From Endoryza foliicola (GTDB taxonomy: Bacteria > Bacteroidota > Bacteroidia > Chitinophagales > Chitinophagaceae), in contig OZ245715.1 of the NCBI GenBank assembly GCA_965226965.1, positions 1,798,001 to 1,862,000 of the forward strand: 64,000 bases of DNA, read 5' to 3'. Shown here piece after piece: positions 25,024 through 33,691 of this stretch. The position numbers and the translations under genes were made by a program. The notes beneath the pieces are model-generated. The model ran no database searches, was not told where the DNA came from, and was given only the letters and a program-made list of their open reading frames with translations. Numbering within the stretch: the first letter of the stretch is position 1; every line of letters starts with the position of its first letter.

Positions 25024-25968
25024 ATGACTAAAGAGAAAATCCTAGTAATTGGCGCCAGTGGTCAAATTGGCGTAGAGTTAACGCTTGCACTTCGTAAAAT
25101 TTATGGAAATGCTAATGTGGTGGCTTCCGACTTGCGCGAACAAAATCCCCTTTTGGAAGGCACAGGTCCTTATGTGAGTTTGGATGTGATGAACAAGGAA
25201 ATGCTGCATGTGCAGGTGATTCGTCAGAATATTACACAGATTTATTTGTTAGCAGCCATTCTTTCGGCTACGGGCGAAAAAAATCCCAATTTGGCCTGGA
25301 ACCTCAATATGACCGGATTGTTGAATGTGCTTGATATTGCGCGCGAGGAAAAGATCCACAAAGTGTATTGGCCAAGTTCAATTGCCGTGTTTGGTCCTAC
25401 TTCTCCCAAGCAGAACTGTCCGCAACAAACCGTAATTGAACCAACCACTGTGTATGGTATCAGTAAATATGCCGGTGAGTTTTGGTGCAATTATTATTTC
25501 CAACGTTATGGGGTAGATGTGCGGAGTTTGCGTTATCCGGGATTGATCAGTTACAAATCGGCTCCGGGCGGCGGTACTACTGATTATGCAGTGGAAATCT
25601 ATCATGAAGCATTGGAAGAAAAGAAATACCAGTGTTTTTTAAAAGAAGACACCTATTTGCCGATGATGTACATGCCGGATGCCATTAAAGCTACGATTGA
25701 ATTGATGGAGGCGCCGGCTAGCAAAATTTCCATTCGTACTTCTTATAATGTGGCGAGCATGAGTTTCTCGCCAAAAGAGATCACTCAGTCTATTCAAAAG
25801 ATCATTCCCGATTTCAGTATCAGTTACAAGCCCGATTACCGTCAAAACATTGCGGATAGCTGGCCTCAAAGCATTGATGACAGCGTTGCACGCTATGATT
25901 GGAGCTGGAAACATGAATACGATTTAGATGCGATGAGCAAGGATATGATTGCGAATTTGAAAGGATAA
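25024..25968 (+). CDS. L-threonine 3-dehydrogenase, short-chain (epimerase-like) type
   Basis: A 314-residue extended SDR protein. The NAD loop is GASGQIG at residues 10-16 and Asp36 in ASDLRE is the NAD-selective acid. The catalytic set is Ser118/Ser119, Tyr144 and Lys148 (YGISK). YPGLISYKSAPGGGTTDYAVEIYHEAL near 180 is a hallmark of the UDP-galactose-epimerase-like threonine dehydrogenases known in Cytophaga/Flavobacterium. It oxidises threonine to 2-amino-3-oxobutyrate; the usual partner ligase gene (kbl) is not in this window. The gene is divergent from kdsA. The ATG at 25024 fits the family; the reading frame is open upstream but lacks family sequence. Confidence 0.92.
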   Translation: MTKEKILVIGASGQIGVELTLALRKIYGNANVVASDLREQNPLLEGTGPYVSLDVMNKEMLHVQVIRQNITQIYLLAAILSATGEKNPNLAWNLNMTGLLNVLDIAREEKIHKVYWPSSIAVFGPTSPKQNCPQQTVIEPTTVYGISKYAGEFWCNYYFQRYGVDVRSLRYPGLISYKSAPGGGTTDYAVEIYHEALEEKKYQCFLKEDTYLPMMYMPDAIKATIELMEAPASKISIRTSYNVASMSFSPKEITQSIQKIIPDFSISYKPDYRQNIADSWPQSIDDSVARYDWSWKHEYDLDAMSKDMIANLKG

Positions 25969-26012
25969 TACAGGATAAACAAAACTCCGCCTTTTAAGAA
26001 TAACCCATTGTG

Positions 26013-26295
26013 CGACCCCTCCGGGGTCGTGCTGTTGGCGCATTGCTTATGCTGCTACGCACATGCGACCCTTCCGGGGTCAGTTCATTTATTGCACTGT
26101 TGTTGGATTTATAGATGTGCGACCCCTTCAGGGTCGATGGCACTGAACATCGGTTTTTGGTGCTACTGATGTACGACCCCTACAGGGTCGTTTGCGTTGA
26201 ACGGTGATTTTGCGTGATACCGAATGGTGACCGTTACGGGGTCTAAAGCGCTGATATTATTTATTTTCTGCTGATGTGCGACCCCTCTGGGGTCG
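26013..26295. repeat. Hairpin array 2, 17-bp palindromes about every 54 bp
   Basis: Copies start at 26013, 26066, 26120, 26174, 26228 (degenerate) and 26279, with steps of 53, 54, 54, 54 and 51 bp. The spacer after 26120 matches the gamma class of array 1 (ATGGCACTGAACATCGGTTT), and the class order is the same as in array 1. It fills most of the 474-bp gap. An inverted AT-rich module (TTAATTCTTAATTCTTAACT) follows at 26346-26365. Confidence 0.92.
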
Positions 26296-26417
26296 ATGGA
26301 CCTATCATATTTGCCTCCATTGTGTCTTATTATTTTTTCAAGCGTATTAATTCTTAATTCTTAACTCTTAACTCTTACTTCTTAATTCATTCTTCCTCAT
26401 TCCTTTCCTGCTTTCAG

Positions 26418-26425
26418 TATCTTTG
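26418..26425 (+). promoter_or_regulatory. -7 promoter box of the thioredoxin-like gene
   Basis: TATCTTTG, a perfect TAnnTTTG match, lies 17 bp before the ATG at 26443. No TTTG at a suitable distance upstream was seen. Confidence 0.5.
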
Positions 26426-26442
26426 GTAAAACATTTTCTCAC

Positions 26443-27678
26443 ATGCGCGCATCCTTGTTTGTTTTATTGTTATTAGCGTCCGGAGTTTTGAATGCACAAA
26501 AAAGTTTGGTAAATGGAAACTGGAAAGGGTATTTGGTTAGAGAGGATAAGAAGGAAGTAGTGTTTACTTTCGATATTACAGGTAAGTTTCCCAAACAACA
26601 ACTGATCATAAAGAACGGTACAGAACGAATTAAAATATCCAAGTTAACCTTCATAGGCGACTCTATTTATTTTGATATGCCGGTGTTTGAATCTTCGTTT
26701 AGGGTGAAAGCCACCAAGGGGAGCAAACTAGAAGGATGGTGGATCAAGGGAACCAGTGCAGCTCCACAAAAGTGGGCCTTTCATGCAGAACAAACCAATG
26801 CACCACGCTTCGAAGGAAGTGCAACACCCATTGCTAATATCAGTGGACGTTGGGCCATGTTCATTACCCGTCCGAATAAAACAGAACGCCCCGCCGTTGC
26901 AGAATTCAAACAAGTAGGCGACTACTTAACTGGTTCAGTGATTACACCATCGGGCGATTATCGCTTTTTGGAGGGAAAAGTTATTGGAGATAGTATGGTG
27001 TTGAGTGTTTTTGATGGTTCGCATGTGTATCATTTCAATGCAAAGATCGCCGATTCAGGGGCTATTAGAAAAGGAGTGTTTTACTCGGGATACAATACTA
27101 CCGAAACATGGATTGCTTATAAAGATCCCAAAGCTGAGTTGCCCGATGTAGGCAATACCCCAATGGTAAGGCAACCGGAACGCCCGCTTGATTTTAAATT
27201 CCCTGATTTAGATAGCAACTTAGTTTCGATTACTGATGATCGTTACAAGGGCAAAGTTGTGGTAATTCAATTGATGGGTAGCTGGTGTCCGAATTGCATG
27301 GATGAAACGGCCTTTTTAAGTGATTTCTACAATAAGCAAGGAAGGGATAAAAAAGTGGAGATCATAGCGCTGGCTTATGAATACAGCACCGATTTTAAAA
27401 GAAGTGTTGCTAGTCTTACGAAATTTAAGAATCGGTACAATGTAAAGTACCCAATGTTGATTACACCTACCACGGTAATAGATACCCTAAGAACGGAGAA
27501 AACATTGCCACAAATAACAACCATACGGGTGTATCCTACCACTATTATTGTTGGTAAAGATGGCCGCATTCGTAAAATAGACACGGGCTTTGTTGGACCC
27601 GGAACAGGTGTTCACTACGAAGCTTATGTGAAGAATTTTATGGAGCTATTGGCGAGGTTGAATGAGGAAGAAAATTGA
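26443..27678 (+). CDS. TlpA-like thiol-disulfide oxidoreductase, secreted
   Basis: A 411-residue protein with a signal peptide (residues 1-18, ending VLNAQ). The N-terminal 200 residues are beta-rich with two similar halves: GNWKGYLVREDKKEVVFTFD near 22 and GRWAMFITRPNKTERPAVAEF near 136. From about 245 a thioredoxin fold begins, with the redox motif CPNC at 282-285 and a cis-Pro loop in RVYPTTIIVGKDGRIRKID near 364. It likely acts in the periplasm on disulfides or haem-related maturation. A modular island follows immediately after its stop and one lies before its promoter. Confidence 0.85.
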   Translation: MRASLFVLLLLASGVLNAQKSLVNGNWKGYLVREDKKEVVFTFDITGKFPKQQLIIKNGTERIKISKLTFIGDSIYFDMPVFESSFRVKATKGSKLEGWWIKGTSAAPQKWAFHAEQTNAPRFEGSATPIANISGRWAMFITRPNKTERPAVAEFKQVGDYLTGSVITPSGDYRFLEGKVIGDSMVLSVFDGSHVYHFNAKIADSGAIRKGVFYSGYNTTETWIAYKDPKAELPDVGNTPMVRQPERPLDFKFPDLDSNLVSITDDRYKGKVVVIQLMGSWCPNCMDETAFLSDFYNKQGRDKKVEIIALAYEYSTDFKRSVASLTKFKNRYNVKYPMLITPTTVIDTLRTEKTLPQITTIRVYPTTIIVGKDGRIRKIDTGFVGPGTGVHYEAYVKNFMELLARLNEEEN

Positions 27679-27993
27679 TAATTAAGAATGAATAATTAAT
27701 AAGTAATAATTAATAATGGAACAGCCGGTGAGATCAAGAAAGAACAGGAAGAAGAACAGGGGGCGCTGCGAATCCGCTGCGAGCTTGTCCTGAGCGGGCC
27801 GAAGGCACAGTCGAAGGACGCTGCGCCGCCGCGGTAAAAAAACTACAATAAAGAAGCGAGTAACCAGCTATCAAATTGATTGAATGCCGGAGGTTAATCT
27901 GTGTAAATCGGTTCTAATCTTTGTTATCCGTGGTCAAAAAAGCCTAACACCTAAAGCCTAATACACAGAACTCAATAACTCAATACTCAATAC
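27676..27993 (+). repeat. Full modular intergenic island, forward orientation, abutting two genes
   Basis: Modules in order: AATTGATAATTAAGAATGAA to TTAATAATGGAACAGCCGG (to 27728), then purine words AAGAAAGAACAGGAAGAAGA (27737-27756). A GC-rich part follows, with GCTTGTCCTGAGCGGGCCGA and GCGCCGCCGCGGTAAAAA (27780-27842). GAGGTTAATCTGTG to GTTATCCGTGGTCAAAAAA (27890-27940) and CCTAACACCTAAAGCCTAAT to ACTCAATACTCAATAC (27942-27993) end it. The left end touches the stop of the thioredoxin-like gene. The right end supplies the stop of the PqqB-like gene on the other strand. Confidence 0.87.
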
Positions 27994-28901
27994 ACCGCTC
28001 CCACACTTGCAATTCCCACATATTTACTGCTGTATTTTTTTCGCTGTTCTTCATTCCAGATTAATGGGTTCGTATGATTGAAATGAATCAGCACAATTTT
28101 GGTTTTGAGTGACGGCTCTTGTTGAAGCAAGCCAATAGTTTCGGGCACCAATGGATGTGGAATTTCATTGATATTTCTGTTCGGCAATTCAGTTGATGAA
28201 AGAAATGTGGCATCCAAGAAAGCGATATTCACCTGCTTTAAATAGCTTACCAACGGGGTTTTCCATAAACTCCATTTATCGGTATCAGGCACGAATAAAT
28301 ATTTTTTATTGGAATTGCCGATAATGAAAGCGGCTGTTTCTGAATACTCATCGCGGTGCGGAACAGTAAACGCAGTTGCTGTTAAGTTTGATTTAATTTG
28401 GGTACTACTGTCAGCAGTTAATGTTTGAATTTTGATGTTGTTCAGTTGTACGAGTTGCGACCAAGGTCCATTGTTTCTCAGGAATTGTGCCATTTTGGGA
28501 AGGCAATACACGGGGATGTCTTTCGTGTTTGCAGCTTCTCTCCCCAATTGCATTAAGCCGGTATAATGTCCCATATGCGCATGGGTAAGAAAAATTCCAT
28601 CAGGATAATAGTTGAAAAAATTGCCGGTGGCTTTTTGGAAGTAGTCGAGTTGCTCTTTAATATTTGGACTCGCCTCTATCAAATACCATTGATGAGTGGC
28701 GCTGTCCATTACAGCCCAGGAAACTGGGAATGCTGCAGCCTGTTTTCCCTCTTTTACTTGTGCACAACAAATTTTTGAGCATCCAATTTGAGGATATCCT
28801 GCGTCTTGTGCAATTCCGAGTACCATAACGGAAATGGATTGCTGTGCCGTAGAAAAAAGGCAATTATGCAAGACTAGTATAATGAAAATAAGTTGTTTCA
28901 T
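27987..28901 (-). CDS. Secreted metallo-beta-lactamase-fold protein, PqqB-like
   Basis: A 304-residue protein from the ATG at 28901, with a signal peptide of about 20 residues (MKQLIFIILVLHNCLFSTAQ). The fold shows VMVLGIAQDAGYPQIGC, then Cys41, Cys45 and Cys46, which resemble the zinc-binding Cys group of PqqB. THAHMGHYTGL near 105 is a variant metal motif, and VPDTDKW near 203 and LIHFNHTNPL near 268 supply further ligands. It has no pqq neighbours, and a secreted form does not fit cytosolic PQQ synthesis, so a hydrolase or lactonase role is as likely. The gene is bracketed by inverted modular islands, and one of them supplies its stop. Confidence 0.78.
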   Translation of the reverse strand: MKQLIFIILVLHNCLFSTAQQSISVMVLGIAQDAGYPQIGCSKICCAQVKEGKQAAAFPVSWAVMDSATHQWYLIEASPNIKEQLDYFQKATGNFFNYYPDGIFLTHAHMGHYTGLMQLGREAANTKDIPVYCLPKMAQFLRNNGPWSQLVQLNNIKIQTLTADSSTQIKSNLTATAFTVPHRDEYSETAAFIIGNSNKKYLFVPDTDKWSLWKTPLVSYLKQVNIAFLDATFLSSTELPNRNINEIPHPLVPETIGLLQQEPSLKTKIVLIHFNHTNPLIWNEEQRKKYSSKYVGIASVGAVY

Positions 28902-28961
28902 TAAGGTCGAATGTAGCAAAGTTCTTGGAGTTGTGGTGTAGATTGTTTTCTCGTGACATAC

Positions 28962-29250
28962 AGCCCTATTGTGTATTAGGCATTGGGCCTTAGGCTTTTT
29001 TTGACCTCAGAATACACGAATTAGTACAGATTTGCGCAGATCATCATCCGATATTCGGAGTAGCTTCACCGCAAAGAGCGCGGAGCCCGCTAAGTTGTCG
29101 CAAAGAGCCTTTATCCTCGTTCCTATATTCCCCCTGTTCCTCCTCCTGTTCTTTCTCTGTATTTCATTCCCACATTTACAAACTCCCAAACTCACCAATT
29201 ATTTCCCCGGCTGTTTAATTCTTAATTCTTAATTATTACCTTATTAATTA
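28962..29250 (-). repeat. Full modular intergenic island, inverted
   Basis: Read on the plus strand the modules appear in reverse order and complement: TATTGTGTATTAGGC (28970), TTTTTTTGACC plus TACAGATTTGCGCAGAT (28998-29040), and TTCACCGCAAAGAGCGCGGA to GTTGTCGCAAAG (29067-29106). CCCCCTGTTCCTCCTCCTGT TCTTTCTCTG comes next (29128-29158), then CCCCGGCTGTTTAATTCTTA (29210-29229). It is the mirror image of the island at 27676-27993. The remaining bases to 29323 hold no gene. Confidence 0.85.
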
Positions 29251-29322
29251 CCCCCTCCTTTCATCCAATTCCCCTTTCTGGTTTCCACAAATCGCTTATC
29301 TTGACCTATAAACTAACTTAGC

Positions 29323-30951
29323 ATGAGAAAAATATACCTCTCGCTGCTGGCAGTATGTGCGGTTCTTACAATTCAGGCACAAGACTACTCCAATGCCGCA
29401 GCACAGGCTACTAGACTTCAGGCGCTTACGAAAGCCTATCCCCAATTGACAAATTTGCGCTCCCTTACCAAAACCATTGGAGGAAAAGACATTTGGTTGT
29501 TGACCATTGGTTCCGGCAAAACCGAGTCGAAGCCTGCCATTGCTGTAATTGGCGGGGTGGAAGGAAATCACTTAATGGGCACCGAATTGGCCATTGGTTT
29601 TGCCGAACAATTACTCAAGGCTTCCGGTACCGATTCTATTAAAGCACTCTTGAACAAAACTACCTATTACGTATTTCCTAATATGAGTCCTGATGCCATG
29701 GAGCAGTATTTTGCAAAGTTGAAATATGAACGCACCGGCAACGCAAAAGAAACCGATGATGACCGTGATGGTAAACTCAATGAGGATGAAGTAGACGACC
29801 TCGATAACAATGGCAAGATCACTTGGATGCGTGTAGAATCTCCCATTGGCGATTATAAGCTGCACCCTGATGATCCGCGTGTGTTGGTAAAGGCTGATAT
29901 TACCAAAGGCGAAAAAGGAAAATACCTTTTGTTGCAAGAAGGCATGGACAATGATAAAGACGGCAAACTGAATGAAGACGGAGCAGGGGGCATTGCGCTC
30001 AATAAAAACCTGACCTTCAATCAACGCATTTTTACGGCCGGAGCAGGTGATTTTCCGGTTTCTGAAAACGAAAGTCGGGCCTTGCTCGATTTTCTATACG
30101 ATGCATTTAACGTTTATGCAGTGGTGAGTTTTGGTTCGAATAATAACTTGAGCTATGCCGTTAGTTATAATCCACAGGCTGCCAATCAACGCATTCCTGC
30201 GGGTTGGTTGGAGCAAGACGTGAAGGCAAATAGCGTAGTAAGCGATTTGTATAATAAGGCTACCAACTTAAAAGAGGCTCCCCGCACTGCACCTGCAGGA
30301 GGCGACGTGTTGAGCTGGGGTTACTTTCATTATGGTCGCTTGAGTTTTAGCACCCCGGGTTGGTGGGTACCAAAAGCAAAACCAGATACCACTAAGAAGG
30401 AAAAGGCTTTTAGTGTTGAAGACGCCACCGCTAACTATTTGCGCTGGGCTTCTCAACAAGGCATTAATAGCTTTACTGATTGGAAAGCTCTTCAACATCC
30501 CGATTATCCCGGACAAACGGTAGAAGTTGGCGGGGTAGATCCTTTTGCCATGCTGAACCCGCCTTATAAGTTTACAGTAGAAGCAGTAAAGAAACATACC
30601 GATTTCTTGGTGAAATTGGCTGCTTTGCAACCGGAAATAGATTTGATGAATGTGCAAGTTGAAAAACTTGGCAATGGGTTAACGCGTGTAACGGTTGAGG
30701 TGGTGAATAAGGGTGTGCTGAACACTCACAGTAAAATTGGCGAACGCAGTTATTTTGTGAAGAAATTGAAAGTTGGATTGAACTTGACCGGTAAACAAGA
30801 AGTGGTGGGCGGAAAGAAAATTCAACTCTTCAACAGTTTGGAAGGTGGTACCTCACAAAAGATTAGCTGGTTAGTAAAAGGCACCGGAAAAGCCAGTATT
30901 GAAGCAGGCTGCCCTACCGGAGGAACTAAGATCATTGATTTGAACTTCTAA
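29323..30951 (+). CDS. M14 carboxypeptidase-fold protein with degenerate active site
   Basis: A 542-residue secreted protein (signal peptide 1-20, ending TIQAQ) homologous to the next gene. Where active M14 peptidases carry HxxE, this one has Glu80-Gly-Asn-His83 (GGVEGNHLMGTE), so the two ligand types are exchanged. The third zinc-binding His (SYHNAGG in the neighbour) is replaced by SFGSNNN, and the catalytic Glu segment (SNELW) by STPGWW. Two calcium-loop-like inserts are present: DDDRDGKLNEDE near 144 and DNDKDGKLNEDG near 206. It is probably not a working peptidase; a binding, chaperone or inhibitor-like role towards the neighbour is inference. The gap to the next gene is 10 bp, so both are likely co-transcribed. 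Confidence 0.85.
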   Translation: MRKIYLSLLAVCAVLTIQAQDYSNAAAQATRLQALTKAYPQLTNLRSLTKTIGGKDIWLLTIGSGKTESKPAIAVIGGVEGNHLMGTELAIGFAEQLLKASGTDSIKALLNKTTYYVFPNMSPDAMEQYFAKLKYERTGNAKETDDDRDGKLNEDEVDDLDNNGKITWMRVESPIGDYKLHPDDPRVLVKADITKGEKGKYLLLQEGMDNDKDGKLNEDGAGGIALNKNLTFNQRIFTAGAGDFPVSENESRALLDFLYDAFNVYAVVSFGSNNNLSYAVSYNPQAANQRIPAGWLEQDVKANSVVSDLYNKATNLKEAPRTAPAGGDVLSWGYFHYGRLSFSTPGWWVPKAKPDTTKKEKAFSVEDATANYLRWASQQGINSFTDWKALQHPDYPGQTVEVGGVDPFAMLNPPYKFTVEAVKKHTDFLVKLAALQPEIDLMNVQVEKLGNGLTRVTVEVVNKGVLNTHSKIGERSYFVKKLKVGLNLTGKQEVVGGKKIQLFNSLEGGTSQKISWLVKGTGKASIEAGCPTGGTKIIDLNF

Positions 30952-30961
30952 AAAACGAAAA

Positions 30962-32695
30962 ATGAAAAAGATTTTATCTATACTTACGATATCCTGCGGA
31001 CTTGCATTTTCTACGCAAGCACAGCAGCCTGGTCAAATTTTCAAAGCTGCTGGAACGCCTGCCAATCCAAAAGTTGCAGCCAGTTGGAATCGTTATTACG
31101 ATCATGCAGGAATTGGCGAGATCTGCAAGAAAATTGCGGCAGCCTACCCCGACTTGGCAAAGTTAGAATCCATCGGAAAATCCTTTGAAGGCAGAGATCT
31201 GTGGTGCTTAACCATTACCAATTTTAAAAAAGGGGATGAAAAGAAAAAGCCTGCGATGTACATTGATGGAAACATTCACTCCAATGAAATTCAAGGTGCA
31301 GAATTTGTATTGTACACAGCATGGTATTTAACAGAAAGCCACGCCGACAATGCATTTATTCAGGAACTTTTGGAAGACAAGGTTTTTTATTTAGTTCCTA
31401 CTATCAATCCGGATGCGCGTGACAGTTATATGCACAAGGCCAACAGCGCCAGTACGCCTCGTTCCGGAGTTATTCCCGTTGATAATGATGGGGATGGTAG
31501 TGTGAACGAAGACGGTTTTGATGATTTGGATGGCGATGGAAATATCACATTGATGAGAAGAAAGAATCCAAATGGCCGTTGGAAGCTAGATCCAAGAGAT
31601 TCGAGAAATATGATTCAAGTAGGGCCCGATGAAAAAGGCGATTATGAATTATTAGGGCAAGAAGGCATCGACAATGATGGCGATGGTAGAGTAAACGAAG
31701 ATGGCTATACATTTGAATACGATCCTAACAGAGACTGGGGCTGGGGATGGCAACCAAACTATATTCAAAATGGCGCTTATAAATATCCCTTCTCATTACC
31801 TGAGAATAGAGCCATCATGGAATTTGTAGTGAAACACCCAAATATTGCTGCCGCGCAGAGCTATCACAATGCAGGTGGCATGATTTTACGCGGTCCGGGT
31901 GGACAAGAAGATGTTGGTACTTACAATGCACAAGATGTTGCAGTATACGATGCCATCGCTAAAAAAGGCGAAGAAATGATCCCCGGCTACAAATACTTGG
32001 TAGTATACAAGGATCTGTATTCAGCTTATGGTGGTGAATTAGACTGGTTCTATGCCGGTCGCGGTATCTATACTTATTCCAACGAATTGTGGACTCCATT
32101 CCTAATGTATATGAAAGAAGGGACAAGAGATCCTTTCGATAATAAGACCTATGAATTTGATCGCTATTTGTTGTTCAAGGACGCGTTTGTTGATTGGAAA
32201 GAATACAATCATCCTCAATATGGAAAAATTGAAATAGGTGGATTCAAGAAGAATTTCACCAGAGCACATCCAGGTTTCTTGTTAGAATCTGATGCGCACC
32301 GAAACATGGCCTTTACTATTTATCATTGTTATCATACGCCGAAGCTCTTAGTCAGCGAAGTAAAGGAGAAAGACTTGGGTGATGGTTTAAAAGAAATAAC
32401 AGCTACTGTTTATAACGATCGTTTGATGCCCACTCATAGCAGTCAAGATGTAAAGAACAAAATTGAAGTACCTGATTACATTTCGATTTCTACTTCTGCT
32501 AAAGTGTTGGCAGGAATGATTGTTGACAATGAAGACCTGAATTTGTCGAGCGAACAAACGCAATCGCCTCAAACAATTGCTGTTCCTAATATTCCGGGTC
32601 TTGGCACTGTAACAGTGCGCTGGATTGTTCAAGGAAACGCAAAATATACTGTAAGTGTGGAGAGTAAGAAGGGAGGGGTAGCGGCGAAGAATTAA
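30962..32695 (+). CDS. M14 family zinc carboxypeptidase, secreted
   Basis: A 577-residue protein with a signal peptide (residues 1-20, ending FSTQA). The full M14 active site is visible: His106 and Glu109 (GNIHSNEIQGAE), Arg near 153 in NPDARDS, His302 (SYHNAGG) and catalytic Glu375 (TYSNELWTPF). Two aspartate-rich loops lie inside the domain, DNDGDGSVNEDGFDDLDGDG near 174 and DNDGDGRVNEDG near 237, and they look like calcium-binding loops. A C-terminal beta domain spans about 455-577. It is likely a zinc metallocarboxypeptidase acting outside the cytoplasm; the preferred substrate is unknown. Its last codon and stop fall in an intergenic AT-rich module, and a terminator follows. Confidence 0.9.
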   Translation: MKKILSILTISCGLAFSTQAQQPGQIFKAAGTPANPKVAASWNRYYDHAGIGEICKKIAAAYPDLAKLESIGKSFEGRDLWCLTITNFKKGDEKKKPAMYIDGNIHSNEIQGAEFVLYTAWYLTESHADNAFIQELLEDKVFYLVPTINPDARDSYMHKANSASTPRSGVIPVDNDGDGSVNEDGFDDLDGDGNITLMRRKNPNGRWKLDPRDSRNMIQVGPDEKGDYELLGQEGIDNDGDGRVNEDGYTFEYDPNRDWGWGWQPNYIQNGAYKYPFSLPENRAIMEFVVKHPNIAAAQSYHNAGGMILRGPGGQEDVGTYNAQDVAVYDAIAKKGEEMIPGYKYLVVYKDLYSAYGGELDWFYAGRGIYTYSNELWTPFLMYMKEGTRDPFDNKTYEFDRYLLFKDAFVDWKEYNHPQYGKIEIGGFKKNFTRAHPGFLLESDAHRNMAFTIYHCYHTPKLLVSEVKEKDLGDGLKEITATVYNDRLMPTHSSQDVKNKIEVPDYISISTSAKVLAGMIVDNEDLNLSSEQTQSPQTIAVPNIPGLGTVTVRWIVQGNAKYTVSVESKKGGVAAKN

Positions 32696-32725
32696 TTAAG
32701 AATTAGAATTTAAGAATTAAGAATG

Positions 32726-32752
32726 GAGCCCTCGTTAGGGCTCTTTTCTTTG
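32726..32752 (+). terminator. Rho-independent terminator after the M14 pair
   Basis: GAGCCCT and AGGGCTC form a perfect 7-bp stem with a 4-nt loop (32726-32743), followed by TTTTCTTTG. It is fused to the preceding AT-rich module (32693-32725). Confidence 0.88.
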
Positions 32753-32842
32753 TAGTAAAGGTTAGTAGGGTGTTTGAACGTTTATATCTTCTGCTTTGCG
32801 AGATCTTTGTGCTGCGTTCGTAGGGGTGAATAAGAACGATCT

Positions 32843-33547
32843 TTACTCTTTCCTCTCCCCAATTTTTGCTAGCAATTCATTCATTAATTCAATTTGAATT
32901 TTTTGAATTTCGATGAGTTCCTGTTGCTCGTGGAGAATGAGATGATCGATCTTTTCATGAAGGTTCCGAATCTCCAGCTCTGATTTCAAGTTGATCATGT
33001 AGTCTTTCTTGGCTCTTTCCCGATCTTTTTCTTCCTGGCGGTTTTGGCTCATCATAATAATGGGGGCCTGCAGCGCTGCTATACAGGAGAGAATCAAATT
33101 TAGTAAGATAAAAGGGTAGGGGTCGTATCCTTTGTTGTTTAGCCAGAATGCATTTAAAATGATCCATGCAAAAAGAAAGCCCATGAACGATAATATAAAG
33201 GTCCAGCTACCACCAAAGTCAGCGACTTTATCTGCCAATTTCTGCCCAAAGCTAAGTGGAACGGCATCGTCGGTGCCGAGGGTATCGGTTAAAGTGGTAT
33301 CCTTGTTCATTGACTCAATTACAGTGGCTTTCAGTTGATCTAGATTAGCGGCACTTTTGTCCATGAACCTACTGATATATTGTTCCCTGAAATAGTTCCA
33401 TTCACCCACAGCACAGGAACTTTCTTTGCCGAAGTTGGGGTGTTCTTCCTGAATCATTTCCAGGATGGGTTTTCGGATGAATTTCCCCACAATTCGTTCG
33501 TTTAGAGGGAATTCGCGTTTGGAAATATCGCTGATAAAACTATCCAT
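32843..33547 (-). CDS. DUF1003 membrane protein
   Basis: A 234-residue protein with two adjacent membrane segments near 123-145 and 155-175 (SWTFILSFMGFLFAWIILNA; YPFILLNLILSCIAALQAPI). The QAPIIMMSQNRQEEKDR sequence that follows is the signature of DUF1003. A soluble N-terminal 100 residues and a long C-terminal coiled coil (about 185-234) flank it. The function of the family is not established. The start at 33547 is chosen because sequence upstream of it is not family-like. It is divergent from the GH16 gene with 144 bp between them. Confidence 0.9.
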   Translation of the reverse strand: MDSFISDISKREFPLNERIVGKFIRKPILEMIQEEHPNFGKESSCAVGEWNYFREQYISRFMDKSAANLDQLKATVIESMNKDTTLTDTLGTDDAVPLSFGQKLADKVADFGGSWTFILSFMGFLFAWIILNAFWLNNKGYDPYPFILLNLILSCIAALQAPIIMMSQNRQEEKDRERAKKDYMINLKSELEIRNLHEKIDHLILHEQQELIEIQKIQIELMNELLAKIGERKE

Positions 33548-33691
33548 GGTGCATATTTGGCTTGAAGTTACGTGAAAAGCAAAACAATCGTGTGTTTGGG
33601 GAAATTGCAACTTCTTTGCGAAAAGATGCATCAAAATAGCCGGAATTTCGGTCTTTGAATTATATTGTCAGTTCATTTAATAGCCAGCCAT

